Shown here one piece after another: positions 13,501 through 24,790 of a stretch of DNA of 64,000 nt (positions within the stretch are counted from its first letter, which is position 1; each line of letters begins with the position of its first letter). Made by a program: the position numbers and the translations under genes. The stretch is taken from assembly GCF_963662255.1 (NCBI RefSeq), contig NC_085047.1, positions 106,944,181 to 107,008,180 of the forward strand, in the 5' to 3' direction. The notes below the pieces were generated by a model that was not told where the DNA came from, did not search any database, and saw nothing but the letters and a program-made list of their open reading frames with translations. Source of the DNA: Cinclus cinclus. Its lineage: Eukaryota > Chordata > Aves > Passeriformes > Cinclidae.

Positions 13501-16500
13501 GAAACCAAGCATATTCAGTTCTGTGGTCCACAAAAGCACATGCATACAACTTTCTAAAGTTGGGAACACTAGGAAAACTGGACACACAACTATTTCATAA
13601 ATTACAAGAATTAGCTTATGACAAGTCACGTACCTAAAGCGTCTTCGAAGACTGAAGATTTTATACTCAGAAGTATATTTTGAACAGTACTTTAGTTTCA
13701 CCAAAAGACAAAAAATAAATGTGTACGCTGAATTAAAATACTAACAAAGTGCTTACTGTGGGAATTGCAGTTGTACAGCTAACTCTTCGAAGCCGCCTCT
13801 GCATCAGATCATGCTCCATACCATTGACTTCAGTCTTCAGGCGTTCAAGCTCTTCCTTCTCAAGCTTCAGTTCCTTTGCTAATCTCTCCATCCTTGCTCG
13901 TTGATGTAACAGCAAGGCTAATGTTTTACATAGAAGAAATAGTTACTAGTATATAAAAACCTGGAACAGTGAATTCTTAACTTATGCGTAAGATTCATGA
14001 GTGACCTTTCTGGAAAAAAAAAAGGTGATTGTAGACATGCAGCCAAATATCAGTGTGAAGATGCTTTCATGCCAAATGAACTATATAATTTAGAACAAAT
14101 TTCTTCCAGAATAAAAACACATTTTATACAGTAACTTGAAGTTGTTATTACCATTTTGGTCAAAGCTTCTTTTTTGCATTTGGTGTTTCTCGTCTCAAAA
14201 ATACAAAGGCACCTGTACAAGGAGAGAGCTTCTCAGGACGAAACAGCAACCTAGGTATATATATTTTGTCTACTGACAAAAAAAAAATAAAAATCCAGAA
14301 GTAAGATCAGAAGGTAACACACACGTCACACCTGCTGTTCAACAGCAGCCTTGAGACCTTAGCCAAATGTCAGTCCCAAATTGTTCTTTTTCACTGCTAT
14401 TACAAATGTGGTATAACTTTCAAGTAGTCTTAGCTTTTCAGGGAGTATTTCAGTAATCCTCAATACTGTAAGTTCCCCAGGGTTCAGAGGTAAAAACTAA
14501 AGAGCTTCAACAAAACAAACTAGAGAATCCAGAAAATAAAAAGTTGAGTCCGCTCAGGTGCTTCGGACTCTTAATTTTACAAGAGATTGATTTCTCCAAC
14601 CTCTCTCTGCTGTTAAGACGCTCCCGCACTTTCATCATGGTACCGAAATTTATGACTCTGTCACAAGCTGATGTTGGGCTCCCAGAGAACCAAAGAAAAG
14701 AATTTTGACTAGCTAGAAGACAATATTCACTTTCCTAAAGAAGAGCATTTCTCAGTATTTCATCATAATGCAAAGCTGGCCAAGTCAGTGTGATGCTTAA
14801 TCCTTTCTGATCAGGCTGGTTTTACCTGACTGAAGTCTGCTAGGACAGAGGAAAAATAAGACATTTGATGTGGGTATTCAGACAAACTTGCTGCTCATAT
14901 AACAATGTTCCAGCAAACTGTTCAAAGTAAGGACACTGTAGAACCTGCAAAATGCTACTTCATGAAAAGCCCCAGCCAGAACTTGCCTTTTCTTCACTGC
15001 ATCCAACAAAGGCAAAGCACATAATATCCAAAAATATGAGCTAAAAAGAATTAGAAAAATAAGTAACATGACAACTTACTGCAAAAGCAGAACATTCCAA
15101 CCTGTTAGAAGCAGATATCAGCATTCCACACAAGAATGTAACACTGCAGTTTGGATTTTGTATGGATTCAGCAATTCATGGCCAGAGAATAAACACCAAA
15201 AAGCCTAGCCAAGAATAACATCAGGTGTTTTTACACTACAGGCACCAAAATTATTGAGCAGAACTGTTCCCTACTTTTTCAAGTAGCATAAGTCATGCAA
15301 GCAGAATTTTAAAAAAAAGTACAGATACCAGACTGAATGATTTTACACTATTGTTACCAAGCTCTGTCTCTGTGTGATTCCTTCAACTTAACGCAGTCTG
15401 ACTACATTTCAGAGCTTCACATTATACTCTACTACAACTCATCAAATATGACTCATATTGCAAAGAAGCAGTCAAAGTACAGACACCAGAATGAATTTCT
15501 GGCAACACTTTCTACTATGGCTTCTTTACATTCCAGTGAAAATTAAATAAATTTGTTCCCTAAATTAAGCCGTTAAATACACTCTTTTCTAGGACTCCTT
15601 TGTGGTAGTAAAGAATAAAATGTTGATTCTTCTACAGTTTATTTCTATCAAGAGTTAAGAGTGCAGCAATTATACAAATGCTCTGGTAGGCACTGCCACA
15701 AATGCAAACACTCCAAAAAGCATATACTACTTAGTTTTATTTGGTTTGCTTTTCAGAAATACAAATCTAGTGGAAGGCACAAAAGCAAAACCATGTTTTA
15801 CATTTCAGAACATGTTTTTCACAGCTATGTGAAGCTACTTGTATTTTTCTCACATAAATGACAACTTTTACTGAAGCTGTAATACCAACGCTACAAAAAA
15901 AATGGCACAAGACCTTAGTTACAGACCTACTGGCATTCATTTTTACTAAAGAATTTGGTCTACAGAATTTCCAGTTGGGTCTATGAGTTAGAAGAGCTGA
16001 AAAGGCAGTAAGTGAAATAAGAAATCAAGAACTACAGAGCAGCACTGTAAACTCTCAGCTATCTGAAATAAAAAAAAAAAGATTAGAAGGAACAACAGAC
16101 AAACAGAATCTTCTTTCCAAACACAAATCCAGAAAATACCTGTTGCAGGTTATCATTCTGTCATTATCCAAATGACTGGTTGGAATGTTTGCACATTGAT
16201 TCACTTGCTCAATTTTAAATATTTCAAATCTATACAGCAGATGACTCCACGAAAAGCAGTTTTCAATTTAGGGTTTAATTTCACATTTCTTTTCTTTACA
16301 AAACTACCATATTCTTCTTTTGTATATGGCATTAAAACTTTGTTTTATCCCTATGCAGCAGAACGCATCCTAAAATTTGTCTGCCAATCTCTTTTTCCTC
16401 TTTGAAAACTCTAAGTGGAAGAAGTGAACTTCTGATTTAAGTTCTTCAAAATAATTATTTTATTACCTTTAAAAAATATTTGTATTGACCAAGTTTTTTT

Positions 16501-19500
16501 AGCTGCATTCTTATCTCTCTTCTCTTTCACTTAATATTCTTCAATCTAAACCAAATGCAGAAGCCAGTGCTTCAGGTGTTCTAAAACACTTGAATACAGA
16601 ACAAATACAAAACATTATAAAAATCCACACGTAAATTTATGACTCAGTTCATCAATGCAGAATTGACTGCACACACAGTATATGAACAAATTACTTATCA
16701 TTGTTAAGTGCAGTGTTTTAAGAAAGTCCCCTACCATCAAAAGCACAGCAACGTTAAGAACCTTAGAAATTCTTTATGTATTAGACTGTATTATAGACTG
16801 TAAATAGGCAGTATTTAAAAAGAATCAGAAAAAAAAGGTCTGATTTTTGACAGAGTTTCTATTTTTCCCTGTACAGGTTCAAAAATTCTCACCAAGTAGC
16901 AAAATCAAGCTGAAAATGCATTCTACAACACCACAATTTGCAGGGTGAAACATTTACCTTGAGTGTAAGCATAGTCGTCTGATCCAGAACTAGAACTCCT
17001 CTGATACTTATGGCTTCCTTTTTCTCCTCCAGATCCTGGGATTACAGAAATAGGCTGAATAGGTTCTGGTGCTGCAGAACGCTCTTCTTGGTCCACTAAA
17101 TTTAAAAGATTCTCAGTCGGTGCTCGACCTACTGTGATTTTAAAAATGGTTGGGTTTGGCTGAGAAGATACCATTACCCGAGGAGACTGTGTTGGTGCAC
17201 CTGCAGGTCCAGTTGGCTGAGTGTAGGTAATATATACTGGATTAACACTAAATGGAGGTTTGGGTTGTCCTGACATACCTCTGGATGGAGAGCTTGAAGG
17301 AGGAGTAGTTGGTGCATACAGCGGGTGCTGGTTTCGTTGAGATGGTTGATTACTTATTGGTGAAGGGCTTCTGTTCATTGCAGTCCCAGGTCTTTGTGGT
17401 GGCTCAACTGTAATTTCTATTTTATTCATGGAACCTTTGGATAAACTAGGTCCAGCAAAAGGAGGAAGGTACGATACAGAGTGACCACCTTGCTTTTGAA
17501 AAGTCTGGGATGCTTGCTGATATGGATGGGGTGGGACAGTGGAAGGACTAGGAGGCATGAAAACATGTGAACTCTGGTGACTCAACTGAGGAGGCTGAAC
17601 TTGGTGTTGAGGAGAGCCAAAGGGAGAGGGACACTGGGATGCCGGTGGTGATCGAAAAGCTGACTGAGGGATCTGGGGTTGTTTAGGAGAATACTGAGAA
17701 GGTTGGTAGTTCTGTTGATGTGGATATACAGGTAGAGGACGAGGAGTATAATGTGGAACTGGGCCCTGTGGCGATGAATGCCACTGTGTATTCTGAGGAG
17801 TCTGTCGTCCTGAAGAACTTTGAGATGTTTGTCTAATATAAATAGAGCCAGGAGTCCCATAAAGATTGCCTGGAATCTGTGGAAGAATTTGTAGAGCTCT
17901 GGGTACACTCTGTCCAGAGGGGAGGTTTTGTGATACTGTAACAGTAATGGGATTTGTACTGTACCGAGGTATGTGCATATACGTGGGAGGGCCTTGCATA
18001 GCAGACGTGTTCATTCCTGGTTGTATGGAAGATGGCTGTGGAGGAGGAGTAGCTGCATTTCTATTCTGGTCATTCATGAAAAATGGATTGTAACTAGGAG
18101 AAGCTGCCACCACGGCGGGAGCAGAATGTGGTTCTTGAACTAAGCAAATCAGCTGTTTACCTGCCGTGCGCTGCGGGTCAATGTGTCCATCGCTTGAGCT
18201 GTGTACCAGTGTACGACCACCATTAAGTTGAGCTCCATCCCCCGCATGATAGCTGGTATGAGGATGAATACCCAGATTAATGTGCAAAAGGCTATTTCTA
18301 TTCATTCTGGTGTCATCAGGGCTGTGGTACTCCATATACAAATACTTGCTGCTCTCCTGTGCCAGGGCGCGACAACATGCATCGAGGTTGTTGTTGTTCT
18401 AGGAGCAAGAACAGACACCTATTACTGCCACAGAGCACAGGAAAGAGCCACCACTCCGTGTTCAACATTCAGCTGAGGCCACAACCAGGCCTAGGCTGGA
18501 CACAGCTAGTTCTATACAAAGGTATTGTGAAATAAAGATGATACTTGTTACATGGTATGCAAATAATACATAGATCACATTGCAACTGGCAAAATGCTCT
18601 GGTAACACTAGTTACACTATGACACATTAAAAAAAACAACTCCACTTTTAGGAAAGCAATGGTTACAACTCTCTGTATGGTCTTCAAGGAACAAGTCTGT
18701 ATAATTAACTGCTTCTAGTAACAACACAAATCAAATCAAACTAGATCAAAATTGCAAACTCTGTAAAAGTAAAACAAAAATGCAGGTAACATTTCAATCT
18801 GAGAACTCAATGTTTCCACTTTCAGTTTACTGTTTACCTGACTATTTCTCTTCACCTGGAAGTTAAAAAACCCAACTTTTTATATACCTTAACAATAAAG
18901 TCAAAGTATTGCTTGAAGAAGAACTGGGGATTCCAAAAAGAATATTACAATTCCAACCAAATTTAAACTGCCTTTAAGAATTTCTAGCTAAAGGCTAAAA
19001 ACGTTTATTCATACATCAGCGAGAAACCAAATAACCCTTTCAATGTTTGATTTCTTCTGTGGTACTGGCAGTTGAAACTATACAGACAAATTATGAATCA
19101 AATGAGAAATATAATGGGGAATTCCTTTTCCCTTCTTGCCCTCTCCACTCATTTTAGCTTACTGTAGTCTGTTAAAATAACAACACAAATGATAACTTTT
19201 CCAAACGAGTAAAATCACTAAGAAAGCATTCCAGATGGTAGACTTCTTTTACTTCCCACTTTATCATAGAATAGCCTCCATCAGCTGTGGTTCAGATTTT
19301 AATTTAAATATCAGTTAAAGAAAACAAATTTCACTTTAAGTTCAACTAAATCTGGCCTTTAGCAGTCTAGATTTGTTAAACATGACCCAAGACTGGTACC
19401 TTCTGGGACAGAGAGCACCTCTTTCCATGGCCAGTGTGTACATATTTATACATGTACATACATCCCTGCCTTCCTCAGTGCGCTAAAATTAGTGTTCTAA

Positions 19501-21378
19501 GGAATATACATTAATAATGGCTGCACTTCTATTTTAAACACTATCAATATATAAATTTGTATGCCTGTATTACATATATACACATATTGCCTTGCAATAC
19601 AATTTGCAACATCCACTGGCTGAAAAGTCATGTTACATTTCTTTTCTCATGGACTGACACCTAGTCAGTCTAAACACCAGAGTGAAGACGATTTTCCCAA
19701 AATTCTGTATAATTTCACTATCAGATGAACTCACATATTCTCTATCTTCTCATATGAAAAGTTACTACCAAACATGACAGAAGAGCCCAGCACTTATATA
19801 GGAACAGCTCTCACCCTACAGACACTTCTCCCTGACAACCTCCCTTCATGTTGAGCTCTTCTTCTCGACATCAGTGGTCAGTGGGAATATCCAGACATAC
19901 CAGCAAAAATTTAAGACCAGAATATGTGGGAACCAGACCCCGTAACAACAACCAGCACCACAATGCCAAGACAGCAGTCTCAAAAAAGTGAACCACTACC
20001 ATCAGCCGCTTGCCATCTAAACAGAACTTCATGAAAAGAGCCTTCACCTTTCTTAGGTCACTTGGTTAGGGTGCAGATGAAGAGAACACATACAGGACAG
20101 GCTCTGATCTGATTTCATCAAGATGTGGAATATATTTGTCACCTCAATTTCTGACAGGTATAAAACTCAAAAATTATTTAAATCTATAGCATTGATTGCA
20201 AATGGTTATTGGAAACCAGCTCATGCATCTTTAAATATAAAGTGATTTTGGAAACAAAATCTACACTTAAAAACATAACAAGTATTTGCTGTGCAAAGTT
20301 AACTAGCTATCCAGAATGCCATATTATAGATATGCAGGATTATATTATTATACCTTCTGCAGGATTAGGGGTTCTTTAATTTTATCAGTTTAAAAATGTC
20401 TATGGCAAACACAGTAAATCGAAAGGGTCATGTACTTAGCAGTGCAGAAGATATGAATGTCAGGATTAGTAAAGCTTTAAACTGAAGGACTTCCCCTACT
20501 TTACATTTGTCTGAAAGCAACTAATTTTAATTTGTATAGTTTCGAAGACAAAATGCAAAAATTACAACCTCTATTCTAAATAAACCTACTGAAGTGCCAG
20601 GCACAGGCAGCATGCAAGTAAAGCTTCCCAACCTCAGCCATGGCCAAACCAGATCTTGCATGTTTCTATTCCACTCCTGAATCTTCCCATTAACTGAAGG
20701 TATTCCCAGATGACCACTACTTATTACATGTGGTAACTTATAATCACTTCCAGTTTCTGATTTTAGATTAAGGCCGAAGGATGAAATGGAAAGGAAAAGT
20801 GGAGTGCAGGGAAAAGAACCACCACCTGACCTAGAAAGAGAGAAGTACAACTAAACCTCTGGAGAGCCATGGGAAAACGATACCATGAAGAGGGAAAACT
20901 GTAAGATTGCTAGCCAAGTCCAGCTTCTTATCTTGGAGGGATGAGTGACTGTTTACTAAAACCTCCTCCAGTATATGTATGTCATTTATGTAGCCATCAT
21001 CAATTAACATCCCATTAGTCACTTTCTTTATTATCCATATGCATACAGTCACAGATCACCCAGACAACGAAAATCATCAGTGCAAAATGATCTCCACAAA
21101 TCTAAGTAAAGAATGACAAAATTTTTGTACCTAAAAGACAGAAATGAAAGTACTGGAGTCTTCCAACCTTTTAAAATAAAACCAGGAGAATGAAAATCTA
21201 TGCTCCACATGTACCACTAAAAATGTTTTCATACTAAACTCATAGTTCATGCCAAAATAAAATATCCTCACCATACCTGAAGCATGCACTGAGATACCAC
21301 CCCTTCAGGTATCTCAGGGAATCGCTGCCGGAGATCATGGAGTACCTGCACGTCAAGCTGTTGGCTGCCCTGCGCCAT
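7391..21378 (-). CDS. TAB3: TAB3, TAK1-binding adaptor protein; full spliced coding span (six exons found)
   Basis: The coding exons are 21277-21378, 16958-18398, 13757-13917, 11336-11429, 9713-9796 and 7391-7539. Joined, they give 2031 nt, that is 676 residues plus stop, with matching phases and GT-AG introns throughout. The order is an N-terminal CUE domain (about residues 8-51), a long Pro/Ser/Gln-rich region (about 52-514), a coiled coil (about 515-600), a short linker and a C-terminal NZF zinc finger (about 646-676). In known TAB2/TAB3 proteins the NZF binds Lys63-linked polyubiquitin and the C-terminal part binds TAK1 (MAP3K7), linking TRAF signalling to NF-kB and MAPK activation in the cytoplasm. 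Paralogue choice: the start [20 protein letters not shown], the block YMEYHSPDD and the ending MPRYT fit TAB3; TAB2 ends MPRHF. Mammalian TAB3 is about 36 residues longer as I recall; one linker exon was not found. Confidence 0.95.
7540..9712 (-). other. TAB3: TAB3 intron between linker exon and NZF exon
   Basis: Bounded by donor GTAGGT and acceptor CTTTTGTTTAG, both flanking exons in phase 1. Mammalian TAB3, as I recall it, carries about 34 residues (containing ERKARRISVTSKVQ) between the parts encoded by these exons. I read the minus strand of this intron for that block and found none. A 13-bp motif TGTCTGCCCACGC is duplicated at 8624-8636 and 8642-8654. No interspersed repeat was recognised. 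Confidence 0.7.
9713..9796 (-). CDS. TAB3: TAB3 84-nt linker exon (residues 600-627)
   Basis: After the acceptor TTTTCTGACAG the exon starts GAAACTTT at 9796; with the carried G it reads [19 protein letters not shown] then VVPPKPYKK, and ends AAAG|GTAGGT at 9713/9712. The block [22 protein letters not shown] is highly characteristic of TAB3 and marks the junction between coiled coil and NZF linker. The exon is 84 nt with the same phase (1) at both ends, so it can be skipped without breaking the frame; I recall a mammalian TAB3 isoform lacking a 28-residue segment of this size. A cysteine replaces a residue I remember as Asn in the human protein. Confidence 0.93.
9797..11335 (-). other. TAB3: TAB3 intron containing a CR1 retroposon
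   Basis: Bounded by donor GTATTG at 11335 and acceptor TTTTCTGACAG at 9797. More than half of it is a CR1 LINE fragment (about 10471-11280). The rest, 9797-10470, is AT-rich with no recognised element. Confidence 0.85.
10471..11280 (-). mobile_element. CR1 LINE, 5'-truncated, minus orientation
   Basis: The plus strand starts AGAATCATAGGATCATTTAG GTTGG, the reverse complement of the conserved CR1 3' end. The minus strand encodes the degraded C-terminal part of the CR1 ORF2 reverse transcriptase; for example, in the frame 10909-11190, [20 protein letters not shown] is the typical CR1 block. A second frame (11088-11420) adds [20 protein letters not shown]. The change of frame between the blocks shows indels, so this is a dead copy of about 800 bp. 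It lies in the same orientation as TAB3 and starts about 55 bp past an exon donor. The outer 5' edge is approximate. Confidence 0.92.
11336..11429 (-). CDS. TAB3: TAB3 second coiled-coil exon (residues 569-599 and first base of 600)
   Basis: The acceptor TTTCTTTCTAG precedes CCTGAGGAAATGACC at 11429. The exon reads [20 protein letters not shown] then [11 protein letters not shown], and ends AGAG|GTATTG at 11336/11335. Length is 94 nt, leaving one base that forms Gly600 with the next exon. The leucine spacing continues the coiled coil of the previous exon. On the intron side, a CR1 retroposon begins roughly 55 bp beyond the donor. Reading through the donor gives an intronic frame that runs into this CR1. 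Confidence 0.94.
11430..13756 (-). other. TAB3: TAB3 intron between the two coiled-coil exons
   Basis: Donor GTAAGC at 13756 and acceptor TTTCTTTCTAG at 11430. It contains a second CR1 copy at about 12060-13010. The stretches 11430-12060 and 13010-13756 are AT-rich with no recognised feature. Confidence 0.85.
12060..13010 (-). mobile_element. CR1 LINE with internal deletion, minus orientation
   Basis: The plus strand at 12066-12120 (TCACAGAATATTCAAGGTTG followed by a GGAACCTCTGGAGGTCATCT block) is the reverse complement of a CR1 3' UTR. The minus strand then encodes reverse-transcriptase remnants: [27 protein letters not shown], and [20 protein letters not shown], which match the D-F-x-K-x-F-D...GTKS region of CR1 ORF2. 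The GTKSGW block runs directly into the 3' UTR, so the part between them (including the active-site region and the C-terminus) is missing. Further upstream remnants reach about 13000. The copy is inactive. The 5' edge is uncertain. Confidence 0.88.
13757..13917 (-). CDS. TAB3: TAB3 coiled-coil exon (residues 515-568)
   Basis: The acceptor AACATTAG precedes CCTTGCTG at 13917. With the G carried over from the previous exon this reads [20 protein letters not shown], then [20 protein letters not shown], then [14 protein letters not shown], ending at the donor ACA|GTAAGC (13757/13756). The 161 nt plus one carried base give exactly 54 codons. Heptad-spaced Leu/Met with many Glu, Lys and Arg predict a coiled coil. 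In TAB2/TAB3 this region lies within or beside the segment that binds TAK1 and TRAF6; that is family knowledge, not visible in the sequence. An ATG at 13891 opens no separate gene; the frame 13733-13915 is simply this exon read into the introns. Confidence 0.95.
13918..16957 (-). other. TAB3: TAB3 intron between the large exon and the coiled-coil exon
   Basis: Donor CAAG|GTAAAT at 16957 and acceptor AACATTAG at 13918; about 3.0 kb of AT-rich sequence with short poly-A runs. Frames such as 16172-16405 show no protein-like features. No repeat family was recognised. Confidence 0.85.
16958..18398 (-). CDS. TAB3: TAB3 large central exon: end of CUE domain and Pro/Ser/Gln-rich region (residues 35-514 and first base of 515)
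   Basis: The acceptor CTCCTAG|AACAAC at 18399/18398 opens [20 protein letters not shown], the last CUE helix, followed by YMEYHSPDD. The 1441-nt exon stays open to the donor CAAG|GTAAAT at 16958. Most of it is low-complexity and rich in Pro, Ser, Gln and His, as in the disordered middle of TAB2/TAB3. Conserved-looking blocks are [53 protein letters not shown] and [18 protein letters not shown]. Many SP/TP pairs could be proline-directed kinase sites. Near the end, [16 protein letters not shown] fits the MK2 pattern with Ser504 as acceptor; that reading is inferred from the motif. Compared with my memory of human TAB3, a poly-Pro stretch before YMHIPRY is shorter here. Reading past the donor gives only ten more residues and a stop, so splicing is expected. 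Confidence 0.95.
18399..21276 (-). other. TAB3: TAB3 intron between the first and second coding exons
   Basis: Donor CAG|GTATGG at 21276 and acceptor CTCCTAG at 18399; this phase-0 intron divides the CUE domain. It is about 2.9 kb, AT-rich, with no recognised element or exon. Confidence 0.85.
21277..21378 (-). CDS. TAB3: TAB3 first coding exon: start codon and first part of CUE domain (residues 1-34)
   Basis: On the minus strand the ATG at 21378 opens [20 protein letters not shown] and continues through [14 protein letters not shown] to a donor CAG|GTATGG at 21277/21276. The exon probably begins at 21465, after an acceptor TTTTCTTGCTTACAG, so 21379-21465 is 5' UTR. The residues are the first helices of a CUE ubiquitin-binding domain; the FPEIP segment corresponds to the MFP-like motif of that family. 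This ATG was chosen because it aligns with the known TAB2/TAB3 N-terminus (MAQ...). An upstream ATG at 21462 is out of frame with it and ends at a TGA at 21418. The exon ends on a codon boundary (phase 0), matching the next exon, which starts [15 protein letters not shown]. Confidence 0.94.
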
Positions 21379-21465
21379 GCCAGATGGATGATGTTCCAGA
21401 TTACCAGAAAATGGAAGTCAACAGGCCTTCCAATGATTGTGGTCTTCTGAGGCTTCTGGCATTTT
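21379..21465 (-). promoter_or_regulatory. TAB3: TAB3 5' UTR part with short upstream ORF
   Basis: The exon is predicted to start at 21465 after the polypyrimidine acceptor TTTTCTTGCTTACAG. Inside it, an ATG at 21462 opens a 14-codon frame (MPEASEDHNHWKAC) that ends with TGA at 21420-21418, 39 nt before the TAB3 ATG at 21378. Such a short upstream ORF could reduce translation of the main frame. Its ATG context (AAAATGC) is moderate. The exon edge is from splice-site inspection only. Confidence 0.6.
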
Positions 21466-24400
21466 CTGTAAGCAAGAAAACACAATCCTTTAAGCCATCA
21501 CAGCTTTCCGTCCTTCCCAAACTGCTTGTGTAGAAAAACTCCTGTAATGCATTTTAACTACCAAGAGAGACAATAGCTGAAACATAAGGGTGGGAATAAT
21601 CATGTCTCAAATAGTAACATTAAAACACTTTACATACCACAGGTATGTCTATAATATGGCATTGCACTGGAATGTGCCAGTTTGGGTCTTTACTCAGTCC
21701 CACTATGGCACCCTGTGTAACTTCAGCGTGACCTGCATGAAATAGAACTGTTACATATTTACTCTCAGTGAAATTCTGAACAGTCTGCAGAAAAGCCTGA
21801 AGTTATCACCAAGTACAGATGTCTTATTCACAACGCGCTAGAAATAATAGGCTGGAAAACTAAGTAGCATAATTATAAAAAAAAATACACCTGTATTAAT
21901 AGGGTTCAAACTCTTTTGTCTTTACATCACTACAAATCCAAGAAGTCAGAAGCAATTTTCGTGAAATTAAACAAGAATTAAACAGAATTTAAAGAGCCCT
22001 TTCCAGGATCAGAAAAGCATCTAGGTAAGATTTTCATAAAGTACCTGTTACATTCATACCAACATAATGAGTGGGAAAAACCAAACCAAACAAAACCCCC
22101 TAAACATCTTTCCATTTCAAAATTTTGTCTTCAACAACAGAAAGATTCTATGTCAGTTTCAATACCCAAGGACTACTGGAAGGCAAATGCAGTCTGAGTC
22201 AACAAATGCTTTCTGCACTTGTGGCTCATGATCACAGCAGTAACCAAGAAGGAGTTGATGTCGAAGGAAAGATTCACAAAAACTTTGCATGAGGTGGTGC
22301 ATGACACAGCCCCTGTTACACATCTATCACTGCTAAGCTTCAAAAGCCTTTCCAACAATACTGCTCAGTGGAATTCTTATCTGCAGAGAATGCACTGCTG
22401 TGTTCAAAAAGGAAATGAAAATCAGGTACCAGCAGAGCTGGTGTTTAATAATGCATTAGCTACCCAAAGTCCCAAGTTAAAATCATTCTTATCTTGACCT
22501 CAGTGCAACTCTGGGTGGCACATGGCACAGGTAATTCCAGTCAGCTTTTCATTTGTTAGTTCAACTTCCAGGAGCAGCCTGCAGGAGCACAACAGACCAG
22601 CAAACACACACATACCTCTAGGCATTAAAATTCCAACAGCTCCTTCTGAAAGCTTCATTTTCATAGGCAAGAAAACAGAAAATACATCAAAGAAAAGTAA
22701 AGTGTCAGGTTTAGGGTAAAAAAAAAAAAAACAACTTTGGTTAAAGTTGTAGGGGTAGAAGGAGCAGGAGTCGAGTCCAGCCCACGATCCGTGGCTCTGC
22801 ATGTGGACAGCTCTCAGCTGCCATCAGCATTCACTGAACACCACATGTGCTCACAGAAAGGGTCCCTCTCTGCCCCGTCTCATGTATTCCAGTACCCAAT
22901 ATGACATCTGCCACATCACACACTTTTCCAACGTAAATGAGACAAGTCTAAAGAACAGTGAGCTATGTGAATCATCTTGCTTTAAAGAAATACAGCAATA
23001 AACTTACATTGTACCCAACAATTCATTTCTGTCCACTGCAGTAATGCTTTCTTTTAAAGGAAATGGAGCTTCCACCAGAAAATTCCTATCTACACTCACA
23101 ATAGGGGATCTTCTATAAAACTAATTTTTATTTTTGTAAATGATGAACAAACATCATACTCTGAAAGGCAGAACATCACGAGAATACTAAAAGAAAACCT
23201 GACAGCAACCAAGCTCTATGTGTTTCTAGACAATTCTCCTTATCCCAGGAAGCAAAATGCAATAATGAAAGAGTACCCTACCAGAATAAATCACAGTTAA
23301 AGCCTCTTTGGAATAACAAAAGATGGCATCTGATACATTAATTAATAATTACAAGAATTTCATTGGCACTGGCAAGAGCCTTTGTATCACTTCTCTCTTC
23401 AAATAAAAGTTTAAATGTAACTGTGTAAATGTGACATGCGGACTGAAGAGCCATCATCAATACATTCAATGTTTTTCTACTACCTTTTAAAAATAATAGA
23501 TATTAATTTTTTGTTTTCTAACATTTCCCAAATATGTGTGGTGAGAAGAGGTATAACACAAAGTAACTGGCAGCTACTGGCCAACTATGAATTTTAACAG
23601 ACTTCTAAACACGCTGAGTAACAAAGTTCTATTTTTATTTTGAGGAGTTGAAGCTTCCAGTCCTTACAGTTACACAGATAACCTTAAAAAAGTCCACAAG
23701 AAACCCAAAATAACTGTTGGGAAGCATGAACAAACACACAACCATTCTGAAGTCCTTGGAGTACATAGCTAAGCTACTGTGGAAATTTATTCTATTCCTC
23801 CCCCCCACCGCCAGCCAATACCACAAAATTTACTACTGTCATTATGTACAAGCTCAGCCTTTTGTCCTATCTATTGTCCAGAATTTTGTTCAGCTTATTG
23901 TACTTGACCTGACTACAACTGACTGCACATTTTCCACTCTAAGCAGGCACGAACTGGCTGGAACACAATACCCACTTCCCATGTTGCTCCACAGCACACG
24001 GCAGGCAGAGAAGCAAGTTATTCAGAGAGCCAAGGGCTTACAGCAAAGGCTACACAGCTGAGATGCTTAGACAAGAACTCCTGCTGAGCCACAACAGGCT
24101 AGGAAAGCAATCCTTCAAAGACTTTTCTTCCACAGCATTCACAGGCTGAGGGACACACTGAGGTGCCTTACATGACCAGCCCTGTAATTACTGAAAGTTC
24201 AGTGCACCAAACACCAACCCAAAATCAAAATGAAAACAATGTGCTTCATCTGTAGCTGTGAGGAAGGAGTTGAGAGTACCCTAAAGTCTAGATGCAAAGT
24301 ATCTCATGAAGATGGAATGTATTAGCAGGGCTAAATACATGGCAGTTCTAATGGCAAAGCCACAGCAGAGCTGACCTCGGGAGCTACACAGTGAATCCCA

Positions 24401-24752
24401 GGGATCATGCAAACCATGGCTCATGTCCTAAAGAAATACAATAATTTGTTTTTTCACACCTTTTGCATGCCCAAGCGATATGTACATGAAAACTGTATCT
24501 TTACGTTAAATATTTTCCTTAAGCCATTTGTGTATAAGTTAAGAAAAAAAACCCAACAGTTTTATCAATTAACTGATGCCTCTTTTCTGAATGAATGAAT
24601 AAAAAAGCAGAACTACTACAGTCTTGATCCTCCCCAGGATCTGTTCAAATATGTAGAGAAGGAAATCTATTCTGCTACTGTCATGTTTGAAGCACTAAAT
24701 CAATCAAAATGAAGACACCTAAATCACCAGGAGTAAGATCCAACTGAAACTA

Positions 24753-24790
24753 AATTATGCCAATAAATACTAATTATGTCAATAAATACT
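24753..24790. repeat. 19-bp tandem duplication
   Basis: Two adjacent copies, AATTATGCCAATAAATACT and AATTATGTCAATAAATACT, differ by one base. Confidence 0.85.

Noticed and set aside
17582..17908. 108-codon minus-strand frame inside the large TAB3 exon
   Set aside because: It is an out-of-frame shadow of the TAB3 reading frame.
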